From: Pleurotus djamor
Lineage: Eukaryota; Basidiomycota; Agaricomycetes; Agaricales; Pleurotaceae
Reading direction: 5' to 3'
Assembly (NCBI GenBank): GCA_029747585.1
Contig: JAPEVF010000794.1
Span: 1-20,649, forward strand
DNA length: 20,649 bases
Notes under the pieces: generated by a model
What the model was told of the DNA's origin: nothing
Seen by the model: the letters and a program-made list of their open reading frames with translations, nothing else
The model's database searches: none
Made by a program: the position numbers and the translations under genes
In this document: piece after piece, positions 1-9,094 of the stretch
Layout: each line of letters begins with the position of its first letter
Numbering within the stretch: position 1 is the stretch's first letter

Positions 1-1024
1 CCGCCGTTCAGACTCGCACTCACACTGGAATCAACCCCTCACCTTCACCTTCACCCTCACCCTCACCTTCCAATGACGAATCGCTCGACCCCCAGTNGGG
101 ACATCTACAACTCCCTTCGAGCATCAGCCAAAGAACATGGCGACCACATGGCTCGCTGCTTCGACGAAAGCCGACAAGCCTACCGATCAGGTGATCATAC
201 CCGAGCGAAAGAACTCTCGCTCCAGGGCAAGGAACATAAATCAAAGATGAAGATGTTCAACCAACAAGCCAGCGCGTGGATATTCAAAGGTGAGTAAAAC
301 GAATTTGGATTTAAGGTGGAAATGAACATTGAACGTAAAATGTGATAGAGAATAATAAGGTAAGTACTGGTTTATGTATGTACTGTGGTAACTAGATCGT
401 ACTTACCGACATTTCCTCGTCGCGTTCACCTGCTGTATTGCACAGGACAACGGTCCCGACACGATAGACCTGCATGGTTTCTACGTGGACGAAGCCATCG
501 CTTACGTAGATTGTGCCATTAAGGTCGCGCAACGGCGAGGCGACTCCTCCATCCGCCTGATAGTTGGTACGTCCTTGTTTGCCCATCTCCCCATCTCCCC
601 ATCTCCCCATTCCCGCATTCCCCCATGTATTCCCCACCCTCCCTATCCTCTCCCTATTTCCCATTTTCCCAATCCCTACCCCGTTTTTTCCGAGTCACAC
701 AAACCAATCTCTCATTTCATTTCCCAGGCAAAGGCCTCCACTCATCAAGTGGTCCCAAAGTAAAACCTGCCATCGAAGATTACATCAAAACGTCAGTTCC
801 AGTTCAATGCCCTTACTAATATTACCTTACTCATAAATCCATCATGAATCTATCATCTAACCGCGTATTATTGGCCTTGACTGATGGTTTTCCCTCTCAG
901 ACATGATCTAGAGGCATCTTTGGATCCTCAAAACGCCGGCGTATTCATCGTCCAACTGGACACCCAACGGGGACGCGTCGACAGGTTGGACATTCCCGAC
1001 CAACAGCCCGAGACGCAAACGCAA

Positions 1025-1057
<33 letters not shown>

Positions 1058-1600
1058 AAGACGCATACGCATACGCGTCGGACGGAACGAGCTCTTGCTT
1101 TCCTCTCCGACTCCACCAACCATCCTACTCACATAAACCGTTCCACTCACACTTCCTACCCTTCTGCGGAACGACCTCCAGAACAACGATCTCCCTATCA
1201 CCACGTGTGTCCTCCTCAAGGTCGTATGGTCTCCGAGTCCGAGAAACGCCGCGCCGCGGCGAAGGAGCCTGACTCCGAAGCTAAACCTAAACCTAAACCC
1301 GAACCTGTACCTGAACCTGAACCTGAATCTGAAACGCCCAAGCCAGGTTTATCGGAGCGTATCCTCAACGCTGGTGGGTGCTCACTTACTTGCTCGCTCA
1401 CCCACTCACCCACTCACTTACTCACTTCCTTACCTTACCTTACTCACACAACAACGCAACTGACAATCCGTTTTCTTCCCCCCGTAGCCTTCTGGGGCAT
1501 GACAGGTTATTTCACTGTCAACCGACTAGTTTTGGGTACGAGTCCCACCCTCGCAGTGGCTGCTGGTGTCTTAGCAGGCTTTTATGGCGGTCGAACGTAA
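1..1600 (+). CDS. DUF1771 + Smr domain protein with repeat-rich, membrane-spanning tail (5' partial)
   Basis: Smr domains are nicking nucleases or RNA/DNA-binding modules, and DUF1771 commonly precedes Smr in eukaryotes. Exons read as 3-96, 98-289, 349-359, 446-566, 728-791, 901-1373 and 1488-1600, giving about 355 residues with the start upstream of the window. An SP-repeat linker leads into DUF1771 (LRASAKEHGDHMARCF, then ending in WIFKENNK), then Smr motifs TIDLHGFYVDEA, LIVGKGLHSSSGPK and the closing NAGVFIVQL. After Smr the same frame continues without a stop through QT repeats (about 1013-1076), a Ser/His/Pro linker, KP/EP repeats (1281-1335) and one hydrophobic segment near the C-terminus (LAVAAGVLAGFYGGRT). 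The frame upstream of position 97 is only sensible if the N there is an extra base. The DUF1771-Smr identity is firm. Whether the tail from the ATG at 1226 is a separate small membrane protein is open. Confidence 0.88.
97..97. other. Ambiguous base that acts as a one-base insertion
   Basis: With N counted, the frame upstream of DUF1771 reads as His/Leu/Pro codons. With N dropped, the same DNA reads as an SP-repeat linker followed by NDESLDPQWDIYNSLR, which runs smoothly into DUF1771. The N is therefore best treated as an extra character, as at 13494. Confidence 0.7.
349..359 (+). other. 11-base micro-exon of the Smr gene
   Basis: Exon 1 ends at 289 before gtgagt with one base of a codon left over, and the exon from 446 starts in phase 0. 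The only way to join them is an 11-base exon flanked by tgatag and gtaagt. It supplies GAG AAT AAT AAG (ENNK), which completes the WIF-x-ENN motif normally found between DUF1771 and Smr. The flanking introns are 59 and 86 bases. Confidence 0.8.
582..610. repeat. 8-base tandem repeat inside an Smr-gene intron
   Basis: CCCATCTC is repeated three times in a row from 582, with a decayed continuation, inside the intron 567-727. It looks like a pyrimidine-rich simple repeat with no further function visible. Confidence 0.7.
1013..1076. repeat. Coding hexamer repeat (QT repeats)
   Basis: A run of (ACGCAG/A)n hexamers in the reading frame after Smr gives alternating Gln-Thr, grading into KT and HT. 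Because the unit is 6 bases, length changes keep the frame. Confidence 0.85.
1281..1335. repeat. Coding hexamer repeat (KP/EP repeats)
   Basis: CCTAAA-type hexamers change into CCTGAA, giving a charged KP then EP stretch before the membrane segment. The first 20 bases resemble a telomere repeat by chance; the frame and the gradual drift to GAACCT argue for coding repeat. Confidence 0.8.
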
Positions 1601-1603
1601 TTT

Positions 1604-1686
1604 GTGAGTCCTCTACTCTGGTAAATCTGCATCCTCGTTAAATCGAGATTCCATCCAAGTCTGACTGACAGTTTCTTTTGCAACAG
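1604..1686 (+). other. Possible 3'-UTR intron of the Smr gene
   Basis: Four bases past the stop at 1600 is a good donor (gtgagt). At 1681-1686 is an acceptor (caacag) after a pyrimidine-rich tract, with CTGAC branch-like sequences at about 1661-1669. Use of the weaker donor gtaatt at 1597 instead would replace the stop and extend the protein. Confidence 0.45.
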
Positions 1687-1755
1687 TGGTAATTTGAACC
1701 TGATGATAACTAGCTTGATACATAGCATCCTTGTAGTATATATAATTTATACCAT

Positions 1756-1775
1756 ACACCCCGAGCTCGGGGTGT
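1756..1775. repeat. Perfect 20-base palindrome
   Basis: ACACCCCGAGCTCGGGGTGT equals its own reverse complement over all 20 bases and could form a GC-rich cruciform or hairpin. It lies about 155 bases past the Smr-gene stop, between two convergent genes, in otherwise AT-rich DNA. Confidence 0.9.
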
Positions 1776-2158
1776 TGATCACAAACGCAACCTCAATCTC
1801 CTCCGACGGGACCACACCCTCGCCCACTCGACATTACGTTCAAACGTTCATGAATCATGCCTCATCGACATCCTTCGCAAAGCTGCCATGTAGCATATCA
1901 ATAGGGTTTCATGGATCAAGCGGCGAGCCCATCGGGTGGAGGCAACGCAGTGGGAAAAGGAAAACTAGACCTTCTATGACTTACGAACCTGGCGGTAAGT
2001 GCAGGTGCAGGGCCTTAGGGGTTGGACATTTTGAGATTTGAAAAACCAGCGCCTAGTTATGCGCATCAAAAGGTTCGAAGAGACACCATCAATTCAGATT
2101 GAGAAGTCAACACTGTTTCCTAGTATTCTTGTACTTCGTTCATTCAATTCCCCATCAC

Positions 2159-2590
2159 TCATCCAATGATAATGTAGCAGTCAAGGTTATTTCCTTCAGC
2201 AACGTCATACTTCACCGCAACGCTCCTTCCAGTAGCGCTGTCAGTGGCCTTGAATTCGCTCAACTGCTTCCATATTGCAGCGTTGCGCGGGGTGCCGTCG
2301 GTATAGTAGTCCTTGTGGATGAGGCACGCGGTCTGGTCGGCGGCGAGGCCTACATTGACATCAACCCATCGCTTGTAGTTGTGTACTCCAAGCGCAACGG
2401 TGAAGCGTTCATCCTTTCCTGCGAAGCGCAGAATGCCAGAAGTGCCGCTTCCGCCCATGGTAAGGACGTGTTTGCCGTCGGCTTCAGTCCAAGTTCCACC
2501 ATTTGCATAGTTCCAGACAGTCTTTTCGACAATCTCGAACCACGCGGCGGGGTTGGTTTGATAAACGCGGACGGTGATCTTATAAGACAT
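2159..2590 (-). CDS. Fruit-body lectin, Agaricus bisporus lectin type
   Basis: This is a complete 143-residue protein in one exon, the usual size of the fungal fruit-body lectin family (actinoporin-like beta-sandwich, cytoplasmic, without signal peptide). Family lectins bind galactose/GalNAc-type and GlcNAc glycans, and several act in defence against fungus-eating animals. Recognisable segments are KITVRVYQTNP at the N-terminus, VWNYANGGTWTEADGKHVLT in the middle followed by MGGSGTSGILRF, ALGVHNYKRWVD, and YDVAEGNNLDCYIIIG at the end. No signal peptide or membrane segment is present. The start is the first ATG of the frame, preceded by a plausible acceptor. It converges on the Smr gene. Codon use is clean and no damage is visible. 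Confidence 0.93.
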   Translation of the reverse strand: MSYKITVRVYQTNPAAWFEIVEKTVWNYANGGTWTEADGKHVLTMGGSGTSGILRFAGKDERFTVALGVHNYKRWVDVNVGLAADQTACLIHKDYYTDGTPRNAAIWKQLSEFKATDSATGRSVAVKYDVAEGNNLDCYIIIG

Positions 2591-2780
2591 AACTAGTAAA
2601 AGTTGTCAGTACGGACGATTCACGAAACGAACGATGCATGAGCTCACATGCGTGGTAACTTTGAAGCCTGGTGACAGAGGGATGAGATCCAGAGCAGACA
2701 TTCTCAAGAGACACTTACTAGAGCTCGAAGAGGATCGACCTGAGGCTCAATGAGAACCGATGTCAGCCTTTTATCCTCGC
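2591..2780 (-). promoter_or_regulatory. Lectin promoter and intron-containing 5' leader
   Basis: Read on the minus strand, a TATA-like GGATAAAAGG lies at 2776-2767. Two introns fit the leader. One has donor GTAAGT at 2718 and acceptor caccag ending at 2668 (51 bases). The other has donor GTGAGC at 2647 and acceptor ttactag ending at 2593 (55 bases), with a CTGAC branch-like site. The ATG follows two bases after the second acceptor. No upstream ATG is present in the intervening short exon. Confidence 0.5.
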
Positions 2781-4548
2781 AGTAGGAGACTGGGGTGATT
2801 CATTTGGGGTACCTTCGCGGTACGCATGACCGACCCGTTTCCGGTGTTTCGAAGATCCTGAACTTTGTTTGCATGTTCCACTTCTTTGACATGAGAACCA
2901 AGCCGTTCAATCCCCCAGGATTGCGAGACACACCGGAGAGAATACATCACCTAACCCCTCTTATGGGCAGTATTAAAAGCACGTTGAGAAACAGAAAGAT
3001 TTCGTTTGCCGAGATTTTGAAGTCCAAATTCAATTGTAACCTACTACTTTAAAAATCAAACATTGAGGTCGAGGACGCGACTTGTATCTCGGGGGTCGTT
3101 GAGTTACGGTGTCGTTAGCTGCACGGACATTTAAGAGGAAGACATTGAACAACATACGCAAGGAAGTGCATGAGTTCTGGATTCATGTGGAAACCTTCCA
3201 GTCTCATGACCTGAGAACCTCGCAATTCATGAACGTTCGATGATCGTTGTAATAAAGGAGTTGAACTGTTGAAACGGACGAACGTGATCTCCGGTCAGCA
3301 GGTACTGTACATCCTTCAGCAAGCACTTACGAGACAACTACGGAGGATATATAACGCCGATTCGAATGTATTCTGTAATTCTGTAATTTCCAGGATATGA
3401 GACGTCTGACATTGGAAAGAAGATCCAGTTACTCACCAGAAGTGGGACTGTGGGAATGACAGACGGAACTTGGTGGTTGGCACTTGCACCAGGCCCATCT
3501 CTGAGCACGTACTTCATGTTCTTGGTTGGGGTATCCTTTCTTGCATGAGTTCGGGGATACTACTTGATCGATTGATCCATCAACCCGAAGACTCAATTTG
3601 TACCAGATACTAGGCCTTGTTCATGAATGGTTAGTTGGTCATTCAAGTTGCCTCTGCGTGCGACGACGACTGGCGACATCGGTTGGCAGCTTTTCAGTAG
3701 TGGAAGAAGCAGGAGAGGGCAAGCAATGAGCTCGACGCCATCCAGCGTAACAGAGGGCTGAGAATCTAAACTGGGAGGTATTTTGGGGTCGTTTTCGAGG
3801 ATGGCTTGCGATTCCGCACTTGGAAATTGGAAGGGAAAATTCTCAGTGAAAGCATGTGGGAGATAGACTGCCATCGCGCTCCAAAAGTTCCAAGAGCATG
3901 AGCACAACGAGGGATGTGGATTTCAATTTGTGGTTGAGTTTGAGTCGGCCGCGGACATTGAAATCAATAGAAGGCAGAAACCTCCGGAACGGTCGACCCG
4001 CCCTCCAAATAAAAATCTTGTAAAATCTATATATTATTGTATTATTTAAATAGCACACCATTTCCTAGTTCCATCCCAGCTTAGAGTACGCGCGTAGACA
4101 CGCTTTTCTAAGAGTAGAGCAGGATATCCTGATTTACATAATAATCCGAGTGGGCTTTGCTCAGGTCAGACAAAGATCGGAGGGAAGTACGTCTAATCGG
4201 AGTAACGCACCTCGCCACTCGTATGTATATCTACCACCTTGATTTTCATCATTTCTTGGAATGCTGTGTCCTGATCTGAGGGCCCGAGGCTTAGAGCGTT
4301 GAATATATCCATGGCTATACAATGGAATGCTAATCGCTAATCGAAGTGGAATATCCGTATGTGCAAGGGTATAATTATATATCAGATGACAAATGAATGT
4401 ATGTATGTGAACGTGGATACTGGAAGTATGAACGATAGTGATGTGCTAAGAATGGAAAAGACAGATGCAACAAGGTGTGACAATACGATAGTAGTTACGC
4501 ACGAATAAACGAATGGATAGGAAGGAAGAAAAGAGGCGGTAGGTTGAA
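2781..4548. other. No supported gene
   Basis: About 1.8 kb with only short open frames. The minus-strand frame at 3593-3907 (104 codons) has a fairly protein-like, Pro/Ser-rich stretch but no recognisable domain or flanking exons. A TATATAA at about 3347-3353 has no convincing gene behind it. The part nearest 4548 should include the 3' UTR of the CLIP-170-like gene. Confidence 0.5.
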
Positions 4549-6314
4549 TTAGAAGACATCTAGAGAGTGCGGACAATCTTGTGCGATGTGTCCATGACTC
4601 TCACAGTCGACACAGAATAGATCACTGGCGTTGCTACCGCCGCTACTATGAGTCTTCATAGGAGAATCCTTGCGGGTCTCCTCTTTCAAGAGACCACACG
4701 AGAATATATCGTGCCCAGGTTTCTCGCATATCTCGCATACTTCTTCGGACATGCTTGGTCCCGCACTGACGCTAGAGCTCACGATGTTGCTTACACTACT
4801 CTCGGTACTGGCGACGGAACCTTGTCGTTTGAGAGAAGGGAGTTCACCGGGTTTGTGGGACGAAGTTGATGAAGATGAGGCCTTCCTCTGAGCACGAGCT
4901 AGCTTGTCCTTGAGCCGATCGACTTCTTGCTCGAGTTCATCCTGAACGAAGTTAGCTCCAGTTATCCAAACACAAGAATAGAAAAAAGCAACGGACTTCA
5001 CGATAGATCTTGGACTCGACCAGGGCCTCTAACTCGCTTATTTCTTTGTTGAGCTATGAATAGTTAGAATGGCGAACAAAGTTTTCAGTATGAAAAACTT
5101 ACTTCGTGTGTCACCCGAGCACATTTCATTTCGGCGTCAGTGACTCGCTTGCGAAGCTGGTCTAGCTCGGTCTGAAAGACGTGAAGTGAGCTAGTGGGCA
5201 ATCCACATGAAAACCATAGCTACCTCAAAGCGTGACTTCTGTTCCTTCATGACTCGCTGGAGTGATTCGACTGAAGTTGGATCTTCATCACTTAACGTGT
5301 GCTCTTCTGTTGCCAAGCTTTGATCCAGGTTATCTTCGAGAAGCTTGACCTCCTTTCAAACGACATGAACACCACGCCAATAAAATAAGCAGAAAAAGGT
5401 GGCTAACTTGACGCAGTTGGTCAATTTCTGACTGCAGTAGTTTGTTCTCCGCGGAGAACGTCTTCTTCTGCTGTTCAGCAGCAGCGACTTCTTTCTGCAG
5501 CTCCTGGACGATGTGCCTACATGGGATGGATGATGAGGACGATGCAAGTCAGCGCAGCAAGAAACTCACTTAAGACCCTTGATCTCATCGCGTTGAGCAG
5601 CACTCGCATCGTACTTGTTGGAAGTGGGAGAGGATGTGTGCTCCGACGAAACACCATTGGTCAGGGTAACCTCCCGATTGTGCTTCTTTCTCAACGCTTC
5701 AAGTTCACTTGTCTTCTCTTCGAGGATTTGACGAAGATGCACAAGTTCCTGGGATTGAGTCTGGATGAGACTTTCCATCTAAACAAACATAATATATGAG
5801 ACATCAGTGCTACAAGAAGGACTGGATTGCTCACCGAAGCAACGTCTGTGGCATTGCTCTTTTCATCGAGTAATTTACGCAGACGCTCAACTTCTGTTTC
5901 AAGTTGAGCTTGCCTCTTAGATGTCAATTCATCGCCATCCAGATTCTGAGCATCGTTTCGTCAGAAAAAAGTGACACCATACCATCGTAGAGCTCACCTT
6001 CTCCCGCAAAGTCTCAACATCCGCTCGTGCGTCTTCCAAGGCATTCGTGAGCTCCTTCATATCCTCCTCGAGCTCCTCCACCCTCCTCTGCGCAGCTGCC
6101 TCCATCTTCATTACCCTATTCATCTCCTTCCGCCCATCTCCCAATTCCTTCTTCAACGCGTCTTCCTTCTCCTTTACTCGGCGAAGGCGTTCACGATTCA
6201 TGGTTTCTTCGCGGTCAACGGCGGCACGAGCGTCCTCCAGGTTATCTTCCAGGCTGGCGATACGCTTTTGTAGGTGCTTCACTTGTTCACGAAGAGACTC
6301 ATTGTCGATTTCGG
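4549..6314 (-). CDS. CLIP-170-like coiled-coil protein with two zinc knuckles (N-terminus missing)
   Basis: CLIP-170/Bik1/Tip1 proteins track microtubule plus ends: CAP-Gly domains bind tubulin, a coiled coil dimerises, and C-terminal zinc knuckles bind partners such as dynactin. Exons are 6314-5998, 5945-5835, 5778-5570, 5516-5408, 5352-5224, 5171-5103, 5053-4997 and 4941-4549, giving about 463 residues. Roughly 330 residues are charged heptad-like coiled coil (EIDNESLREQVKHLQKRI at the visible start). A Ser-rich linker follows, then two CX2CX4HX4C knuckles, CEICEKPGHDIFSC and CVDCESHGHIAQDC, and the protein ends 8 residues after the last Cys. The expected N-terminal CAP-Gly is not in the window because the frame runs into NN at 6315. 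The donor of the exon ending at 4997 is weak (gtccgt). Without CAP-Gly the assignment rests on architecture; another zinc-knuckle coiled-coil protein is possible. Confidence 0.8.
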
Positions 6315-6316
6315 NN
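6315..6316. other. NN joining two half genes: probable assembly gap or false join
   Basis: On the low side a coiled-coil gene is open up to the NN and lacks its N-terminal half. On the high side an alcohol dehydrogenase, also on the minus strand, stops within its first intron. Both missing halves would have to lie at this point, so the two Ns cannot be two unknown bases of one intact locus. Confidence 0.8.
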
Positions 6317-6587
6317 GCAGACGTGAGCGAAGTAGTGGAGCGAACAGAGAAAACGAAGTCTCACCCTCATGTCCACCAACCAACGGCAACCTCGGCTTTC
6401 TACCCCACCCTCCCTGACGAATATGTAAATCGCTATGACACACCCCCGCATAGTCGATCTTGATCAGGCACTCCCCAGGTGCGAGTTCTGAGGGTTGCTT
6501 CACTGGATGTTCAGTAGCGAGGACGATATCTTTGTCGAAGTCGACTAGAACAGCGGCGCGTGCGGTAGAAGGGACTGGAGTGGACAT
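6317..6587 (-). CDS. Zinc-dependent alcohol dehydrogenase, first exon only (truncated by NN)
   Basis: Medium-chain zinc ADHs interconvert primary alcohols and aldehydes with NAD(H). Exon 1 runs 6587-6365 (74 codons plus one base) and ends at donor gtgaga. The intron then runs to the NN at 6316 with no acceptor seen. The visible part is the start of the N-terminal GroES-like catalytic domain. It contains AGVCHSDLH, with the Cys that binds catalytic zinc, and ends in LPLVGGHEG, with the zinc-binding His, at the position and spacing of yeast-type ADH1. The remaining roughly 280 residues, including the structural-zinc cysteines and the NAD fold, are missing. The gene starts only 120 bases past the stop of monooxygenase copy 1, on the same strand. 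Confidence 0.9.
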
Positions 6588-6620
6588 TTTGGGGTGAAAG
6601 AGTTCCGTAGCAAACTCAAG

Positions 6621-6628
6621 CTTATAAC
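6621..6628 (-). promoter_or_regulatory. TATA-like element before the ADH exon
   Basis: GTTATAAG on the minus strand lies about 34 bases before the ATG. If used, it would give a very short leader, so it may be fortuitous. It lies within the 120-base gap after the stop of monooxygenase copy 1. Confidence 0.35.
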
Positions 6629-6707
6629 TAGGTCCTGACTAGGGGCAGCATTGCGAGTCGTATGACCGTAATAAGCGTAATAGACCTACCAAGGACACTA
6701 CACATGA

Positions 6708-9038
6708 TCACAACGTATAGTGCAGGGCACCGGCAAAGTAAATACCGATGGCAATGAATAACAAAGAGGATACGCAAGTGACCATCCCGACGGCCCTGCC
6801 GTGACGCTCCTGCAACCAAGCATCACCGTTTACGACGTTGTAATGACTCCAGACGGGTTGGCGAAGGATCCACCATTGTAACAACTGTGACCCAGGGAAA
6901 ATCGCGTCGTTCACCCCATCCCCTCCTATTCGATACCACGAGCGACATTTCGTGAAGATGGATCCAGCTAGACGCTTTTGCAACCAATTGTTGAAGGCGT
7001 CGGTGGCCTCCGAGCTAACCTCGAAGGAAGAAACCTTTCCCTGAAGAACGGGCAGTATCAACTTCAGGCAGTATTCAACCTACGATTATCAATTTGAAAG
7101 TTAAGTAGTCGGAAGCATGCAAGGAAGGTGGTATTGTACTAGGCACCTGAAGTTCCTCAGTGTATAGGACAGAGGTGTGACCAGTGTTTGGACCGTAAAT
7201 CATGTAGAAGTTGGGAAACGTTGGGAGGGTAGTGCCGAGGTAAACTCGCGGAGCACCCAACAGGCAGCGGTCGTAGTACTCCTGTATCGTCTGGCCAAGT
7301 CGCCCACGAATTTCAATAGGGTAGTCATGCTAATTTTTAGACCGAACATGTGAGAAGGACCAGGATCGTCGAATGAAGCGCTCTCATACCGAACGGAACC
7401 CAGTGGCCATAATAAGTACGTCTAGGGGTACCTTTCCCCCTGGCATGGGTTGTGAGTGTGGCATAGATGTGGCATGAAGCAGAGGAAGATACCGGTTCGA
7501 GTCAAGATACCATCTCCTACGACCTCGGAAATTCCGTCGATGCATAGCGTCACGTTAGGTCGATATAGACAACTAAGATAGTTGACATCGAGCACCGTGC
7601 GTTTACACCCCAAAGCTACAGACGCTTTTTTAGCGACGGCGATGTTTCAGAGAAGACGGGTCACTGACGGTAATTCGGTACCAGGACATCGTGGTATACC
7701 GGCGGGGCAGTCCGAAGGATGTACACTTCGCTTTTCTACCCACCATTCTTAGCAATATTACTCTATGAGCGTGACGAGAGGACCTAACCTTCTGTTCGAA
7801 AGATCGGAATAGGCCACTGGCGTACACCATGTAGAAATAATCACCCTTTTCAAGTCAGTACCTGGACTCCGTGAATGAAAAGATTGTGAACCCACCATCA
7901 GAAAGCTCCTAAATCGGTACAAACTCGTCAAAAACGGGATATGTGTTAATGCCCATTTCCAAGTAGTGGAGAATGTTGATGCTCCCTTTCCATAGGAAGG
8001 GGAATGGGTGAGCATCATGGTCCTCACGATTCGTAATGACAAGAGCGCTCACCAGAGGAAGGAACCAACTCGGAGTGCGCACAAATTGCGTGAGCTTTAC
8101 CGAAGCGTTTTGGGAAATTATAGGCACAAATTGAGACCTAAATGATGGTGCATTCAAGATTAGATCGAAAAAGATCGAAAGAGCGATGATAACACCGTGT
8201 CTTTCGCAGGACTCACGCAGAGGCCCCGTTCCCGATGACACCGACTCTTTTCCCGTCAAGTGTGATATCATGTCTCCATCTAGCGGAATGCCACATGGGT
8301 CCCTTGAAGTTAGATAGGCCGATGTCTGGGTAGTGTGGTCGTTCGAGAATCCCAACAGCCGAGATGAGGACATCAGCCTTGGTGACTATCTTCTCGCCCG
8401 TTAGAAGATTCTCGGCTCGCACAAGATATCGTTGGGTTTCATCCTCCCAGTCTGCACTGACGACACGAGTGTTTAACACGATGTGGGAGTAGAGGTTGTA
8501 TTTGCGTGCCAGGGCTTTCCAGTAGTCTAAGATTTCGTTATGACCACAATGAGTTCTTGTCCAATCAGGTTTAAGATCAGAAGAGAGAGAATAGAAGTGA
8601 ATCCCGATGTCACATGCGGCGCCCTTATCGAGAGCCAAACAGAGCCATGCAAGTCACTTAAGATTCGGTCTCACAGATTTGAGGGAAGGGAATCTCTCAC
8701 TGGGTATGTGTTATCCTAGGAGTTTTAATTCCAATGTTGGCGAGCACCGAACGATTAGAGCACTGTTCTCGCTTACTCGCCATGTCCCCCCGATCTCAGG
8801 GCCTTTCTCAAATATCTAGCAGTACGGGTGTTCAGAATCAGTTCAACAAAGGGGTTGCAAAGGGCAAAAGGCTCACCGTGTACTCAAAGTTGTCCGAAGG
8901 CTGCTTTTGGAGCTTGATCGCGAATGTGAGTCCGCCCATTCTAGAAATTAGAAATTGGATTGAATGTGAGCACCAGTACAAGGATACCGGATCCGAGGTG
9001 AAGCAGTACCCAGCACCAATAATGAGGACCTTCTTCAT
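6708..9038 (-). CDS. Class B flavoprotein monooxygenase (Baeyer-Villiger type), copy 1
   Basis: Class B flavin monooxygenases use FAD and NADPH to oxygenate ketones, aldehydes or heteroatoms. The 13 exons are 9038-9010, 8940-8877, 8815-8777, 8715-8701, 8623-8217, 8137-8053, 7985-7896, 7845-7789, 7735-7669, 7615-7493, 7439-7390, 7329-7147 and 7079-6708, giving 526 residues. The FAD Rossmann motif GAGMGG (residues 8-13) appears only after exon 1 is joined to exon 2. Then follow EIGGTWR, NTYPGAACD, the type I signature [11 protein letters not shown] (about 155-165), the NADPH Rossmann motif GVIGNGASA and [11 protein letters not shown] hydrophobic helix ([20 protein letters not shown]) near the C-terminus suggests membrane anchoring. 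Exon 12 is six bases shorter than in copies 2 and 3 (PNTGHTS instead of PNTATGHTS). No stop or frameshift is seen. The substrate is unknown. Confidence 0.92.
8701..8715 (-). other. 15-base exon 4 of monooxygenase copy 1 (conserved in all copies)
   Basis: A phase-0 exon of five codons (DNTYP) lies between acceptor cctag and donor gtgaga. Its partners are 11758-11744 (DNTYP) and 14756-14742 (VNTYP). It carries the NTYP part of the YPG-x-x-x-D signature next to the flavin, so skipping it would keep the frame but should destroy activity. Confidence 0.85.
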
Positions 9039-9086
9039 GATACAAGACGGCGGTGACGCGAAATGAAGCTTCTAGGGCTTCAGATG

Positions 9087-9094
9087 CTTATATA
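9087..9094 (-). promoter_or_regulatory. TATA box of monooxygenase copy 1
   Basis: TATATAAG on the minus strand, about 49 bases before the ATG. Copies 2 and 3 have a TATA-like element at nearly the same distance. Confidence 0.6.

Larger units (their letters stand above)
1601..2158. other. Intergenic region between convergent genes
   Basis: This holds the 3' ends of the Smr gene (plus) and the lectin gene (minus). Apart from the possible 3'-UTR intron and the palindrome at 1756-1775 I see no gene. The open frame 1694-2041 has no recognisable protein character. Confidence 0.6.

Noticed and set aside
1281..1300. CCTAAA repeats resembling telomere DNA
   Set aside because: They are in frame, encode KP, and drift smoothly into GAACCT (EP); a coding repeat explains them.
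884..1600. Reading 884-1600 as one uninterrupted 238-codon gene
   Set aside because: It starts inside the intron 792-900 and includes the intron 1374-1487; the spliced model joins properly to the Smr exons.
1694..2041. 115-codon plus-strand frame after the Smr gene
   Set aside because: It starts with a non-ATG codon, lies in a probable 3' UTR and has no recognisable protein pattern.
2068..2080. GGTTCGAAG, similar to a tRNA B box
   Set aside because: No matching A box or cloverleaf arms at the right distance. Similar matches at about 7496 and 13774 are antisense to monooxygenase exons.
3593..3907. 104-codon minus-strand frame
   Set aside because: Some protein-like composition, but no domain, no flanking exons and no convincing promoter; kept only as a note.
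8607..9066. Plus-strand frames opposite monooxygenase copy 1
   Set aside because: They are shadows of minus-strand exons; similar shadows occur opposite copies 2 and 3.
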